A DNA stretch of 64,000 nucleotides from Micrasema longulum. Taxonomy: Eukaryota; Arthropoda; Insecta; Trichoptera; Brachycentridae. Shown here in pieces: positions 11,854 through 24,059 of the stretch. The stretch covers positions 62,001 through 126,000 of the forward strand of contig JAGVSM010002634.1 in the NCBI GenBank assembly GCA_022494885.1, read 5' to 3'. A program made the position numbers and the translations under genes. The notes beneath the pieces were generated by a model. The model was not told the DNA's origin and did not search any database. It saw only the letters and a program-made list of their open reading frames with translations. Each line of letters opens with the position of its first letter. The first letter of the stretch is position 1.

Positions 11854-12380
11854 TTTGGACACACTAAAAAAACTGTTAAATCATATTTTAACTGAATTGC
11901 TTTGTTGCCAACCCTATTTGGAACATCAACCAAGTGATCAGCGCATCCCTTTTTACACTTTGCATCCGGCGTGAGGCGATAAGTAGAACTTCACTCCGCC
12001 ATCAAATGGCTTCATTTATTTTAACACAAAGTGCCTTTTTTTACAGCGGCCAAAACGACACTTAAAAAGCTGCGGTTCCCTTTGAAAACGAAAATGGTCG
12101 CTCTAATGATCCCGGTGTAAGGTATTGTAAAGGTTAAATGGTTTGCGCGCTCGCTAGATTTGTGGTTATTGGCCATTGCTGACAAGAGAAGTGACTACGT
12201 TATTGCCAGCAAACAAACGAGAATTCTTCTTATATCTTATGTCTTTTATCCGCGTCTATCCACCGAATGACACGATAGATAGACAGTTATTCGCTTACTA
12301 CTGCATCTAAGATTGAGCGCAAGTATTGTGTTTCCCGACGACGCGACGTATGAGTCCAATGACGTAATGTTGTTCAAACA
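11854..12380. other. No gene recognised
   Basis: Moderate GC in 11930-12220. The two overlapping ORFs at 12246-12561 run into the RTE 3' end and are spurious. Confidence 0.5.
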
Positions 12381-12835
12381 AACCATCACGCCGTTTCCCC
12401 GTAAGGGTAGGCAGAGAGGAAAAAACGCCACATCGCTTTATCTTTTTATATATTTATTTAACTTTTTGTACATAATGTTATTTGTACATTGGCGGGCTTA
12501 TTGCCAAATGGCAATTTCTTCCAACCAACCAACCAATAAAATAAAAGTTTTATTTTTATAATTCAAGTTACAGAACATATTCAATAGAAAAAAAATAATA
12601 AAAAGTTAAAAATGTATAAAAATAGAAATAAACGTATTTGTTTATAAATTACCTTAAATCAAAACTATTACTCAATGGGAAAAAGGAAAAAAGAGGAAAG
12701 AGGAAAATGGAAAGGATATCTTTGCATACAGATCTCGCTTCCGCTACATTTATACATCTTTCCACGCACGCGCGCCGATTATTCCGACTTTTAACATGTC
12801 AATCTTCAAGTATTTGGTCAGGCCCGTGTCTTTTT
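12381..12835 (-). mobile_element. RTE-like 3' end split by LINE 3' tails
   Basis: The conserved 3' hairpin lies at 12381-12432. The adjoining coding part (matching the 'catacagacctcgcttcc...catgtc' stretch of the copy at 4.8 kb) resumes at about 12716-12835. Between them are two LINE 3' tails, one ending in AATAAAATAAAAG on + and one on - that shares its 3' UTR with the element at 35.8 kb. This is a nested insertion. Confidence 0.65.
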
Positions 12836-13504
12836 TAATTTTTTTATATTTTTATTTTCTTTTATTTAGGAAACATACAGTACAGTTACGAAGTTTTTTA
12901 TTTTACACAGTTAGACTTAACTCTAATGGACCAGTGAAGTTTCCATATTTTAAAGTAATAATATGTAAGGTTATTAATTAAAGTACAAAAAAGAGAAGGA
13001 AAAAATACATAAATAGAAGTTGTTTAAAAATTAAAATTAAAGTTTAAAAAAATAAGAAAATTTGTAAAAGTAATTAACAAGTTAAGAATTAAAATAAAGA
13101 ATGAAAAACATGCTCAGATGTAAAAATAAAATAAAATAATAATAACATTTTTTTAAAAAGGAAAAACATAAATATACACATACATATTTTAAGGGATTCA
13201 AAGAAACGATGAGACGAATCTTTAAATAAGAAAATAAATTTAAGTCAATTTAAAAACATCTTCAAAATTAATAACACATAGTAAGAGCAGCAATATATTG
13301 ATTTTATATACATATACAATATAAGTAATTAAAAGTAGTTTAAAAGTATAAAAACATATCAATGCAGAAGAGAAAAAAAAGATTAACAGGTATAGCAAGT
13401 AATATTTAAAATTTGAAAAAGCAATATCAGTAGAAGATTTTAAACCAAAGGTAGTTGATAAAATTTCAGTAAAGCGATTTTCGCAGTTATACAAATTTCA
13501 GTAG
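12836..13504. other. A-rich remnant DNA
   Basis: Long A-rich stretch left of LINE A. Possibly decayed retroelement tails, but nothing alignable by eye. Confidence 0.4.
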
Positions 13505-14130
13505 AAAATTTCGAAAAAAAACACAGACGGACTCACTAAAGTAATGGCAACACTACATAGCCTCTTCTACAAAATTAAAGATTTTATACCAAGAAAGGAA
13601 AAAATTATGATGTACGAAGCCTATGTCAAAAGTAAATTGAGTTACATGATCGCCTTCTGGGGAATTGGTAACAAGACAGACATAACAAGAATACAAAGAC
13701 AACAAAATAAAATTCTTAAACTAACATACAACATACACCTGACCTCTACGACTGAACTGTACAAAAAAACACACCAGTTTGACATAAACTACTTGACTAA
13801 AATTGAGACCTTAAAAATTGTGCACAAAATAACACTGGGAAACATACAAAACGACGACATAATATTAGTCAAAAATGCTGACATACACAAATATAACACC
13901 AGACAACAACAACACTATCATATTGAAAAAGCAAAGACAAACACAGGACAGTCAAAAATACTACATAGGGGACTTAAACACTACAACAACCTACCTTACA
14001 ACTTTTACTGGAGACAAATTTAAAATCAATCTGAAAAAGCACATGATGACTGAACTAACTAGACTAGACGAGACATAAAATGACCAGACAATATTAAATT
14101 TCTAATGTAACCCTAACGGGTTTTTTAAAA
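13505..14130 (+). mobile_element. LINE family A, C-terminal end, copy 1
   Basis: The ORF opens before 13544 (DGLTKV) and continues MATLHSLFYKIKDFIP, MYEAYVKSKLSYMIAFWG, IQRQQNKILKL and LKHYNNLPYNF. These are the thumb/C-terminal region and the 'YxNLP' motif common to non-LTR reverse transcriptases. Compared with copy 2 at 20.6 kb, about 8 bp are missing near 14000. This shifts the frame, and the true tail (TGDKFKINLKKHMMTELTRL) is read in another frame to 14078. The 3' end is the AACGGGTTTTTTAAAAT signature. Confidence 0.8.
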
Positions 14131-14231
14131 TTAAATTAACAATATTAATGTATGTAATGTGAAGTGATGTAAAAGAAAAGGGGATCAACGGGAGTTTTAT
14201 TCAAAAGCTTTCAATAAACCATTTTTAAATT

Positions 14232-14805
14232 ATTGTAATCTTTTTCGGTCTTCCTCTATTTCTGCATCCATCAACATTCGCACTGTAAATATTTTTAGCC
14301 ATTCTTTCGCTGTCCGTTCGCTCTACATGTCCAAACCAACGCAGAGCTCTTTTCTTGATTTTGTCAATAATGCTTGTCTCAGCCTAACATAATGTACGAA
14401 TTTTACCATTTCAACACATTCGCCTGAGAGATTGTATTTCGACGGCATTCAGCCTATTTGATCCCTGTTTTTCCAAGTCCATACTTCGCCCCCATACATT
14501 AGGGTCGGGACCAGGACTTTATTATGAATTGCTAATTTTGCCTCTCGCGACACACATTTATTTGCCAAGCTTGGTTTAAGTTCACCGTTCACTCTTTTTC
14601 CGACACTCACCCTCCTTTCAATATCTTTCTCAGTCATTCCATCCTAGTAAACATACTTTTTAGATACACAAATTCCTCTACTTGTTTTAGTATAACCTCA
14701 TTCACAGTGATTTCACATTTAGACACACTTTTATTTCTTTCAAAAACCACTACAATCGATTTATCGACATTCATCAGCAAATCGCTTTCCTTGCAATGGT
14801 ATTTC
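14232..14805 (-). mobile_element. RTE-like element fragment, extends further 5' than the other copies
   Basis: The antisense translation gives LLMNVDKSIVVVFERN, VEEFVYL, VSVGKRVNGELKPSLANKC, VPTLMYGGEVWTWKNRDQ and, after frame changes, RWFGHVERTDS and AKN. It covers residues upstream of the other copies. It lacks the conserved 3' hairpin, so it was cut by a deletion rather than only 5' truncated. Several frameshifts and stops mark it as old. Confidence 0.75.
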
Positions 14806-14879
14806 AATTTAAAAAAAGGACAATTGCCTTTCTTTATATCTAATTATCTAATCTCATTGAACAGATTTTCACCGTAGTC

Positions 14880-15197
14880 AGGCCACGATTAAAATGAGAA
14901 GGTAACTGAGTTATCTTCGACTCTCTACAACCTTTTTGCGAGTTTCTGAGAAGGGGTACCAGGGCCGCGATTATGAACGGCTATCTTCATCGGAGACGGT
15001 ATAAACTAATATTGATATTTATGTACAACAGTGTGTATATTTGTATGAAGATTCAAAGTATCTTCGTCGGTAACCGGTAATTGAACATGTTTAGAAAAAA
15101 AAATGTATACAATTCTATTTTTCACACGGAAAACTTAATTTTACTTTGTAGATAAACTTAAAAATAAATTTTATCTTACCATCATAATCGAGGCCCA
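14880..15197. repeat. Possible MITE with GGCCNCGATTA ends
   Basis: CAGGCCACGATTAAAATGAG (left), GGGCCGCGATTATGAACGG (14961) and, reversed, CTCGATTATGATGG (right end) are related. The right part (GAAAACTTAATTTTACTTTG then TAGATAAA) recurs at 51-85. Confidence 0.45.
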
Positions 15198-15224
15198 GGA
15201 ATAGCCCAGCTAAAATGCTATAAA

Positions 15225-15375
15225 TTTATAGATGATTCGTTCGAAAATAAATAATCGATTGCATTCGATTACTAAATTCATTCGAATGAAGTAATAATCG
15301 AATGAATGAATCAATAAATAAATGAATAAATGGATCATTCAATGAATTCATTCAATAACTAATCATTTTATTAGT
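15225..15375. repeat. Degenerate AATGAATC-type microsatellite
   Basis: ATTCATTCGAATGAA, GAATGAATGAATCAATAAAT and AATGAATTCATTCAATAA. Simple repeat with local palindromes. Confidence 0.7.
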
Positions 15376-15904
15376 AAATACTTTAGATTATTTTAATCTC
15401 TACTAGTATAAATTCAACTTCAAAAATATCTTGACAAACGAAATATCTCTTTGTATTTCTAGTAATTAAGGGCAGCGGAATATTCGATAAATATGGATGG
15501 GGGGGTTAGTAAGGCAATAACGTTTATTTTGTTATGATTTTGTGCCACTGACGGTATTAAAAAAAACGATAATATTAAACGTAAATCAAGGTTGTAACTG
15601 CCACCTATTAATGAATAGTCAAACTAAAAAAATAATATTAAAGCTATTAACCATTAGTAAGTGCGGCATCTATGACGCAATAGAAAAAGTTTTTAATAGC
15701 TTACTTTAGCAATGCTAATAAAATCTAGTTTTTTTTTAAATATTTAAGCTGTGCAAGTAAAGAATATACCGTGATGCTGGAATTAAACCACAGATCTACT
15801 TAGACAAGCCAGTTCAATTTCGAATAACACTCTACTATAATATAATACATTATTTATATATGAATCTTTTTTTAAATAATGAAGTTGTATTTATCGTAAT
15901 CTTT

Positions 15905-16070
15905 AAGTGGCCTTTTTTAAATTGGATTTGGAATGCAAAATTTATATGACAAATCTTGATTTGATATAAAAAAATATTTATCCTTCCTACGCGAAGAAAT
16001 TATGTGACGCCAATATACCAATAAATTTGTCTAAGAGAGGGCACGAAGATAAAACTCATAACAAGGAAAA
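15905..16070 (+). mobile_element. TTAA-family internal fragment
   Basis: It matches the middle of the family (GGATTTGGAA, AAAAATATTTATCCTT, GGGCACGAAGATAAAACTC). Both termini are lost. Confidence 0.65.
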
Positions 16071-16079
16071 ATAAAAATT

Positions 16080-16335
16080 TAGGGCATTGTCTAGTATGTA
16101 CGTGAAATAATTTAATGAGACGAATCTCACCCGCATAAATAAAGGTTTCAGCTCTTTATCTTCACAAACTTCAACAGATGAAAGAATTAAGAAATATAGA
16201 TGTTCTAATATAGGCAGAATGGTGAATGTTACGCAGTGTGTAAAGTAGCCATATTAACCAGCCCATGACAGGTCATAAGCCCTGTGGATGCCTAGACTTC
16301 TATGTTCCCTTCTCTAAAGAGTTATTCGTCTCTGT
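16080..16335 (+). repeat. Foldback-like family, copy at 16.1 kb
   Basis: + orientation body: AGGTTTCAGCTCTTTATCTT, GGCAGAATGGTGAATGTTAC, GACAGGTCATAAGCCCTG, TTCTATGTTCCCTTCTC. Both end blocks are missing. Confidence 0.7.
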
Positions 16336-17102
16336 TGTAATATGTTAACTGGTTTTGATGACTTTATGCATTCTGTCAGTGAAGCGTCGTTATAGTCTGT
16401 ACCTGCAACAATACCAATTAATGTATCTAAACAATGCGGGTGGGTTCGATTACCTCAATTGCTAATTTGTTGTATTATATATTCTGATTAGTCGTGACAA
16501 GAATGCATAACAGCCCAATAATAAAAAAAAAACAATACAACAGTGTCAAGTGTATATTGCATATATTTTAGCCGTGAATACTATTTTCTCATGTACCGGT
16601 GGGTACTCTGCTTGCCTTGTAGGAATCATTGAACATTTAATAAAAAAATGTTCGACAAGGAAATTTAACTAAAAGAGTAAATAAGTTGATACTTAACCGA
16701 CTTAACCATACAATGCCCAATATAGACGATATGCTGGATACCGATATTCGGTGTATAAAAGTGATTTCAAACATGCTTATCACTCGGCGACTAGTTTATT
16801 ATATTGTACGCATACTAGCTATTATAATTTATTTTAAAAAGTCGCCACCAGGGTAAAAAAATTTGAGGAAATTTGTAACAGAAAGGCAGTTGCACTTATT
16901 CTGTCAAAAATGTAATTTAACTAAAGTTCAAAGGGTGATTTCTTCGTTTTAAAAAAAAAAAAAAAGTTTTAATAGGGAAATATCCCATACTCTCGAATAC
17001 CGATAAAAGTAAATGATGTATATGATTTAGAATAATTAATTTTATTTTCAAAATCAGTATGAATCTTGTGGAGAAATGTTTTCATACATAAAAGTAAAAA
17101 AT
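16336..17102. other. No gene recognised
   Basis: Contains a run of about 15 A at 16950. Otherwise nothing. Confidence 0.5.
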
Positions 17103-17447
17103 AAATTAATTAAAAAAATGTTGCTTATTTAAATTTATTTCAACAGAGGGAAAAAAATTTGAGAAGGGAATATGGAAGTCTAGGCATTTACAGGGCTTAT
17201 GACCTGTCATTGGCTGGTTTAAGTGGCCACTTTTACACACTGTGTAACATTCACCATTATGCCCATGTTTGTACATCCACATTTCCTCAACTCTTCCATC
17301 TGTTGACTTTTGTGAAGTAAAAGAGCTGAAACCTTTATCACGTGGGTGAGATTCATCTGGCTGAACCAAATCACCTGCCCTGTATGAACAACTCCCTAGG
17401 GAGGAAATCCAGCCAGTCTGCAAGCATTTGGACATAATCAAACATTG
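17103..17447 (-). repeat. Foldback-like family, copy at 17.1 kb
   Basis: Reverse-strand body (AGGTTTCAGCTCTTTTACTT; ATGGGCAGAATGGTGAATGT-like; GACAGGTCATAAGCCCTG), followed directly by the palindromic block CCCTAGGGAGGAAATCCAGC and GCATTTGGACATAATCAAAC. The 111-aa antisense ORF is a chance open frame of this repeat; other copies do not keep it open. Confidence 0.75.
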
Positions 17448-17486
17448 TTAAAATGTTGCTTGATTAACGCGACTTGTTTGGCCTTG

Positions 17487-17777
17487 GTCGGCCTCTTGGT
17501 GTAATACTCATCGCATTTGCCTACCATACAAGAGGTCTCGGGTTTGATTCCCGACATGGTTGATATAAAATATTTATTTTAAAAGGGTGTTTTCACACTA
17601 GAATTTTTTATTTGAAAATTTATTTATTTCATAGTCCCCTGGACTGGCACCTAAAGCGTGGGACTGACCATCTTAATGTCATGTAACAAAAAAATGATCA
17701 AGATACGATGCGGTTGGTGCACTAATGCAGTGTCCTATGCACCATTAGGTGCGGAAAGGGAATGATGATGATGATTT
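17487..17777 (+). mobile_element. SINE family 1, full length
   Basis: The tRNA-derived head has an A box near TGGTGTAATACTCAT and a B box GGTTTGATTCC (about 17541-17551). The body is TCCCCTGGACTGGCACCTAA ... GTCCTATGCACCATTAGGTG, and the end is a (GAT)n tail, GATGATGATGAT. It is a Pol III retroposon without coding capacity. Confidence 0.85.
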
Positions 17778-18439
17778 TTGGCCTTGGTTGTTGTGACGTC
17801 AAGATAAGTGTTATGGTTCTAAGCAAAGTTCCACGGCCAGGAACAAATAAACATGAATCGTGACGTATTAGGGGCGCGTTTTTATGGGAATTCAAAATTA
17901 CAAATCGAAATATTTTTTACGTTTCTTGTAATAGACAATTTTTTTTACTGGACAGTGTTTTAAAGTCTTTTAGTACTTTAAAAATAAATAAAAAAAACGT
18001 TATTTTTCTCTATTGTTTCCGCAATTTTAATTATTATAAAAAAAGATGTTCATAAGAATCGTTATTTCTTGTTTACCTTACATTCTTGTATTTTTTTACC
18101 TTTTGATGCCCGATGTAGCATATTGTCCACATAAACTAAAATATGAAATTAAAGCCGAAAAAAATTTACTTTTTTTGAAAATTTTTTTTTCCAGTATTTG
18201 CATAAAAAAACATACTTAAAAATGTGTTTTTAGTTGGAATTAGAAAAATAGGGCATTGAAGGGTTAAACAAAATAAAATTATAATTATTAACGGTATTTT
18301 TCCTTCAAAATTAATAGCTCACTTCCTAATAATTTATTAGTTTGAATAATGAATAAAAACTAACATTAATGTATTAAAAATGTCATTAGTTTTATTGGTT
18401 TTTAAATTTTAAAAAAATAATTGAAACTGTATGTGTCAA

Positions 18440-18700
18440 AACATTAATAATGTTGAGGACTGGACGAGATGTGAAGAATACCTCTTCTTAAGGAGGGGGA
18501 AAATTTGGATATTGGACTGTATTGATGGGGAAGGAAGGTTGCGCAACTCCACTAACTTGCTGATGATGAGGCGTGATGTGTGCTGGAACCTGGATGCTGA
18601 CGCTGGCGCTGCTTGTATGTATGCAGCTGGCGGTCTTAATGGACGCTGGCACAGATCGCTTGATGAATGATTTGTATGGCACTTCACTTGGTTGATGTTA
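18440..18700 (+). repeat. Unit shared with 47.8 kb
   Basis: GAATACCTCTTCTTAAGGAG ... GGTTGCGCAACTCCACTAAC, TTGCTGATGATG recurs at 47812-47925. The short ORFs drawn on both strands are probably spurious. The unit is GC-richer than its flanks, and its origin is unknown. Confidence 0.6.
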
Positions 18701-18713
18701 GATTAGCACTGCC

Positions 18714-18812
18714 CATAGAATTAAGAATAGTTCAGAAGGAAGGTAGAATCATATTTTAAAACATCAGACTATGTTCAAAAATCCCCCACTTTGCCCCGAT
18801 TTCGTCGCGCGC
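18714..18812 (+). mobile_element. hAT-like element, left end only
   Basis: It begins CATAGAATTAAGAATAGTTC and continues through CCCCCACTTTGCCCCGATTT, then breaks at CGCGCGC into an unrelated CA-rich repeat. Confidence 0.8.
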
Positions 18813-18892
18813 ACACACAATACACACACACACCCTCATACACCATATAAATACCATATTTATTTATATCATTTCTTGATTTGAATTTTGAC

Positions 18893-19250
18893 AAAAGGGT
18901 TTCTAACTTTTTACTGAGCTCTTTATTGTACCATTTTTAATACGATTACAAGTTTTGAACAATTATTTTTTATACTTACGCACCCACACATACGCACCCT
19001 CTCCCTCATTCATTATCACACGCACATGTATCCTCTCCCTCATTCATTCACGCATACGCACATTCACATACACATGAATACAAACGTCACACAAATACAA
19101 TTACTAAACTTCTTTTCTTATATATTATGTTTCATTATATTTGCAGTGGATTTTTTTAATTGGCTTTAGCATTGTTAAGATTTTTCTACTTATTTTGTTT
19201 GTGTAATAGCTGTAAATATCCCAAATAAAATAAAATAAAATATATATACA
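18893..19250 (+). repeat. Retroelement 3' end with (AAATA)n tail, copy 1
   Basis: CA-rich block, then GAATACAAACGTCACACAAA, GTGGATTTTTTTAATTGGCT and a tail of AAATA units. The same order is at 36.9 kb. Family unknown. Confidence 0.55.
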
Positions 19251-19479
19251 TAACATATGACTTTTTTGTTATTTTTTACATATTTTGAGTTTGGGTTTTA
19301 GGCCGGAGCGTTCTTGACAATTTTACATCGATTGATAGGGTGGTTGATAGGTTTGCTCATTAAGGTTTTAAAAAAAACAGATCATTTTTAATAATCATTC
19401 TTCAATAAGTCCACTTATATTCACTACATATTGTCACATTCATACAATACACACACACCCTCATACACCACATAAATAC

Positions 19480-20205
19480 CAAGGGCGAATCGTCTAAATA
19501 AGCGATTATGCATAGCTCACCATTATATTTGACTTTCAATTATAATATTTATGGTAACATAGTAAAATGAATAAAATATTTATATTCACCACCGCCGTTT
19601 TCCTAAAATAAAAATATGTAAATGCGCCCAGCCCGTTCTTAGTGAACGATGAAACTTGTCGATTACCTCAGCTTATTCCTCCATACAAATAATTACACCA
19701 TATTTTACGTCTTTAACTTAGTCGCGTTTTTTTAGTACAATAACAAGCTTGCAGATTACAAATATTATTTAAAGATTCTCTATTTGGAAACTAGTATTTT
19801 GAACATTATTTCCGAAGGACTATTTTTCTTTGATAGAATACCGTTGACAATGTTGACATAATACTATTTATCACGTAGGACATGTGGCGTTTGCAGTGGC
19901 CGTTTTTGGAATTATTCATTTTAAAAGGCATCGGCCCGCGCTCAGTGTTCACAATTCAATCATAACGGAAATATCTGCCGAATGTCGATGGGGTATTTTT
20001 TAATAATCTTTTGTACAAGTATTGTATCAAAATACTATATAATAAAGCTACGTAAATTGCGTGGTTAAAATAATTGTTGTTTGAGTTGATTTTCACAGAT
20101 CCACCGAAAAAAAATCATTTATAGTTAATTATATTACTTACGAACATTTTTTTGTAGATTACAAATAAATTAAATCACGGCACACCACTGATACATATTC
20201 ACCCT
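19480..20205 (+). mobile_element. DNA-transposon-like repeat with CAGKGGCG-type ends
   Basis: The left end is CAAGGGCGAATCGTC and the right end (reverse) CAGTGGTGTGCCGTG. Related copies start CAGGGGCGATTCGTCTAT (45.1 kb) and end CCACTCGCCACTG (56.07 kb). Long internal blocks are shared (TTTGGAAACTAGTATTTTGA; GGACATGTGGCGT; AATAAAGCTA). No ORF. Probably a nonautonomous hAT-like family; target duplication not established. Confidence 0.6.
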
Positions 20206-20520
20206 CACAAACATTTTTTTTAAAATTATTTATTTACTTTTTACATATTTATTACAGCAATCAACAATGAATTATTTATACAACAAATTAATTAAGTAAT
20301 AAAAGTAAACATATACGTATCGTATTTTAAAATTGTCTGAATATTTGTTAATTATGTTTATTTTTTAAGTTAGTCTTCTTTGTTTATTCTTAAATGTAAT
20401 TTTAAAAACCAAATTGTTAAGTGTCCTCGGCACAGGAAACCCCAGTGAGGTCAAATTATTTTTATTATTAATTTTAGTTTGTAAGCAAAAAATATGAATA
20501 AATAAATAAATAAAAATATG
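20206..20520 (+). repeat. Probable LINE 3' UTR
   Basis: AT-rich stretch ending GTGTCCTCGGCACAGGAAAC, CCCAGTGAGGTC and an AAATAAATAAATAAA tail. The small GC hairpin before a short tandem tail is like other LINE ends here, but no coding part remains. Confidence 0.4.
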
Positions 20521-20616
20521 TATTTTATTTTTGCTGGTGATTCATCTAAACTGCCTAACTAGGGATAGCTTCCCCGTTCTAAAGCAGTTAATTATGTATT
20601 TTATAATAATATTAAG

Positions 20617-20830
20617 ATAAACACAGGACAGTCAAAAATACTACATAATGGACTTAAACACTACAACGACTTACCTTACTACTTGAAAACTTTAACTGGA
20701 GACAAATTTAAAATCAATCTGAAAAGCACATGATGACTGAACTAACTAGACTAGACGAGACATAAAATGACTAGACAATATTAAATTTCTAATGTAACCC
20801 AAACGGGTTTTTTAAAATAGTAAATAAATA
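20617..20830 (+). mobile_element. LINE family A, 5'-truncated copy 2
   Basis: It is nearly identical to 13930-14128, starting at AAACACAGGACAGTCAAAAA and ending in ACGGGTTTTTTAAAATAG plus an AAATAAATAAAA tail. It retains the 8 bp lost from copy 1 (YYLKTLTGDKFKINL) but has its own one-base deletion before ACATGATG. The pair reveals the ancestral reading frame. Confidence 0.85.
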
Positions 20831-21124
20831 AAATAAAAAATATTAAAAAGTAATTACAGTTTCATTATTATGAGTGCTTTTTCAATCTTAATAATATATA
20901 ATAAATATAAATAATACCAATACATGAACAATCATAACACTGATACACTAAAACAAGTACTTAGCATAAACATTATTGCGTTTTAATAAAAGCTACGTTA
21001 TGTGTTTTGTTTTTAAGATAAAAAATCACAAATACGTAATGTACTTGGAAACTATTTTTTTTAATAAAAAATATTTTTTAAATAATAGTAAATAAATAAA
21101 AATGATAACTTTTCATTAAAACTT

Positions 21125-21250
21125 GCCAAACTAGCCCCTGAAGCCTAAGACTGATCACCTTGCCTTCTAGTACCGGTGATCGAGATTCGCTGCATTTGGA
21201 TTACAAATTTAGTATCCATCAATCACACCATTATATTTTACATACAAGGC
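21125..21250 (+). mobile_element. Diverged SINE family 1 fragment
   Basis: CCAAACTAGCCCCTGAAGCC, TAAGACTGATCACCTTGCC and GAGATTCGCTGCATTTGG resemble the 3' half of SINE 1. Head and tail are lost. Confidence 0.45.
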
Positions 21251-21399
21251 TGCTCGATTTCTTGACGTAATACTTTAAACTGCTGCGAAACCGATCATCC
21301 GTGAATTGAATAACACAAACGCTAACCTGGAGGTTTTCTAAAACACTTTTTGTCTTTATCGTGTTTTTGTGTGCATTATTCTCATTGAGACGAAGATAA

Positions 21400-22290
21400 A
21401 AACTCACAATATAATAAAACGTTTACGAAACTTCTTAAATTGGTCTGTCGGTGTTTCGAAATTTATATATCCATACTATGAAAAGAAACTATTTATTGTT
21501 AATATTGACACGTGCCTTATAAATCATAATAATAATATCTGTAAATCTGTGAAGTCTACGAAGTTTGGTACTAGATCTTTACAATACATAGGTTTCAAGG
21601 AATTTAATAAATTGCCACAAAAATTTAAAGTACCTATTTCAAAATATAGAAACAGGACGTGCGAATTGAAGAATATTTTTTCCAGAAGTACTTTGAATAA
21701 ATAATGTTAGTTTATAGAGAATGCGCATCTTGAACATATACCTTTTAATATTTTACCGTTTTTGCTTGTATATGTAATTTTTAATACTATTTAAATGTTA
21801 TTTGTGTTTTTTTCTTTTTATATACTTTTTTTGGCTTGTATACATAATTTCAATTTTTTTCAACGTTTTTGATAAAAAAAATTAACCTGTATTGGGTGTG
21901 CGCATATTTTGTTAATTAAAAAAAATGATTTTATTTTGTACTAGTTCAGTATGTATATATACATTCATGTAATTTTTAAACTTTTTCAATTTTCTTTCCC
22001 AGATTGCATAATGTAAACATTATTTTGAATTTATTTCCATGCCTAGTATTCTGTTTATTCTGTTATTTTCAAGTATTTTTCATACCCTTTTTAATTTGTA
22101 GTATATCATAATTTTAATTTTTCTGCTTTTGTTAAATAAAATTATAGTTTAAAATTTAAAAACGTCTCTAAAAAAATTATTATCTGTATGTCCCTAAATG
22201 AGTTTTTTTTTAAAAAACTCCTTGGGAATATTGTATATAATTATGTATAATATGTTTTCAATATAATAAAAATAAAAAATAAATAAAAAA
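21400..22290 (+). mobile_element. LINE family B, C-terminus and 3' UTR
   Basis: The ORF ending at 21704 contains KSTKFGTRSLQYIGFKEFNK and LPQKFKV, the 'G-x-x-x-FNKLP' tail of LINE polyproteins. About 590 bp of 3' UTR follow and end with a small hairpin, GAGTTTTTTTTTAAAAAACTC, then CTTGGGAAT and an AATAAAATAAAT tail. The same 3' UTR recurs at 51.7 kb. Confidence 0.65.
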
Positions 22291-22899
22291 TCATTTAATC
22301 TACAGTCGTTCTTTCTGCAAAACTGAATTTCTTTTCTCTGTTAAGTGCAGTCAAACTATTTTTTAATTTTTATTTATTGAAAAATATTGTTGACAAAATG
22401 AATAATGTTTGGTACATACGTAATTTATAATAACGTTTCTACCTCTACGTGTTTAGAGAGGGAGTTCGTGTAACATCAATTTGCATTAATATAAAGTTTA
22501 TATTTGAATCACTCACTTTGCGGTTATTCATTTAATAAATAATTGTAGCGAAATGCAAGTACAAGAGCTAGAAAAAATAGTAATATCTTAATTGCACAAC
22601 TAAAAACTACAACAGAATATCATTATCCTTAGGGGAGCATAGGTTACAGATGGATCACTTTTTTTTAAAACCTCCGTAGCTCTGAAGTTAATAATTAAAT
22701 TCTGAGCTCCTAATAAAATTGAAAGAAGCATTCATGGCCTTCAAAATTATGGTTTCGGCCTGCTATCTTATGGCTTTTTTAATTAGATTTGATTTTTTCA
22801 TCAGTTGATCCACCGTCATTTTATAAAAATAAATTGTAATTAAAAAAATTCACTTAGAAATGACAAAATTAAAAGGTGGAATAAAAAGTTATTGTTAAT

Positions 22900-23275
22900 C
22901 TACAATATTTTGAGTTTGTCCAAATTTTTGTGGACAAGGACTGGATTCAACTCCCTGGGGAGCTGTTCATATTAACATTTTACAACAGAGATGAATAACA
23001 TTTAAGAGAAGGTAATATAGAAGTCTAGGCATCTACAAGGCTTATGACCTGTCAATGGCTGGTTTAAGTGGCCACTTTACACACTATGTAACCTTCACCA
23101 TTCTGCCCATATTTGAACATCTATATTCCTTCAATTCTTTCATCAGTTGATGTTTGTGAAGTTAAAGAGCTGAAACCTTTATTTATGCGGGTGAGATTCA
23201 TCTTATTGAATTATTTTACCTATATACTAGGCAACGCCTGAAAATGTTATTTTTTCAATTTCTATACTTCTTCAT
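22900..23275 (-). repeat. Foldback-like family, diverged copy at 23 kb
   Basis: AACTCCCTGGGGAGCTGTTC, then AAGTCTAGGCATCTACAAGG, CCTGTCAATGGCTGG, GAAACCTTTATTTATGCGGG and GGCAACGCCTGAAAATG. The ORF at 23390-23662 next to it has no support. Confidence 0.7.
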
Positions 23276-23844
23276 GGACCAAGTGAATTTATCAACAATA
23301 TTTTGAGTTTGTCCAAATTTCCAAATATTGTTGATTAGTTAATTTTCTGTATAAAAAAATAATACAAACATTTTAAAAGTATAAATAAATCAATTTATTT
23401 TATTACAAAAAATCACATTCTCCATTTTGATTTTGTTCGGGGTATCGGTTGCAATAATAAACCTGCTAATAAGCCTCTCAAATAGAGGTTTTACGGAGTA
23501 TCCCTTGAAAAAAGGTTTACTGGATCTGGAAACAAAACAAAAATATAAGAACTTAAAAGCCAACAAAGCATAATACGCAAAAACTCTATATAAACGTAAA
23601 ACACTTAGCCTTAGAAAACCTGAGAAAACTAGAACCACATAAGCTAATCCACAAAATAACACAAGGACACTGTTTAGTAAATAACAGCATTATCGATACA
23701 ATTCCTGGCCGATTACCTTTCGTTCCCATCCTTCCTTTAACCCATCCTTATGGTACCTACCTAACATCAAGATAGAAGAAATTCCAAATTAGAAGATTCG
23801 GATTCAGAAAAAAACCAAACAACATTTTTTACTTCACATAAAAT

Positions 23845-24030
23845 CAGATAAAAAGTGGTAGGAGTCGCCGCGCGTCGTGGAAAACATTGCTACATTTTAT
23901 AGAACATTCAGATCACATTAAAGGTACGTATCCATTCCATTTTACTATCTTTTCTCTAATATTTCCAAATCACAAAACTGAATGAAATTCGTTTTTCACT
24001 TACAGTCCGCCTTTTCGTTAACATTTTGGT
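23845..24030 (+). repeat. Segment shared with 43.15-43.36 kb
   Basis: AAAAAGTGGTAGGAGTCGCC, GGTACGTATCCATTCCATTT and ACAGTCCGCCTTTTCGTTAA. It lies just left of a LINE A relative. Confidence 0.6.
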
Positions 24031-24059
24031 CCTTCGAGCCGGATATTATCAGGTTTTCA

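Noticed and set aside
12246..12561. Overlapping ORFs on both strands
   Set aside because: They cross the boundary of an RTE 3' end and a LINE tail and have no family resemblance.
17106..17441. 111-aa antisense ORF (TDGRVEEMWM, NGECYTVC)
   Set aside because: It is a chance open frame across a foldback-like repeat; other copies break it and use other frames.
18431..18687. ORFs of 79-83 aa on both strands
   Set aside because: Open on both strands with no conserved frame in the 47.8-kb copy; treated as a repeat unit.
23390..23662. 90-aa hydrophobic antisense ORF
   Set aside because: AT-rich composition alone gives hydrophobic residues; no conserved motif.
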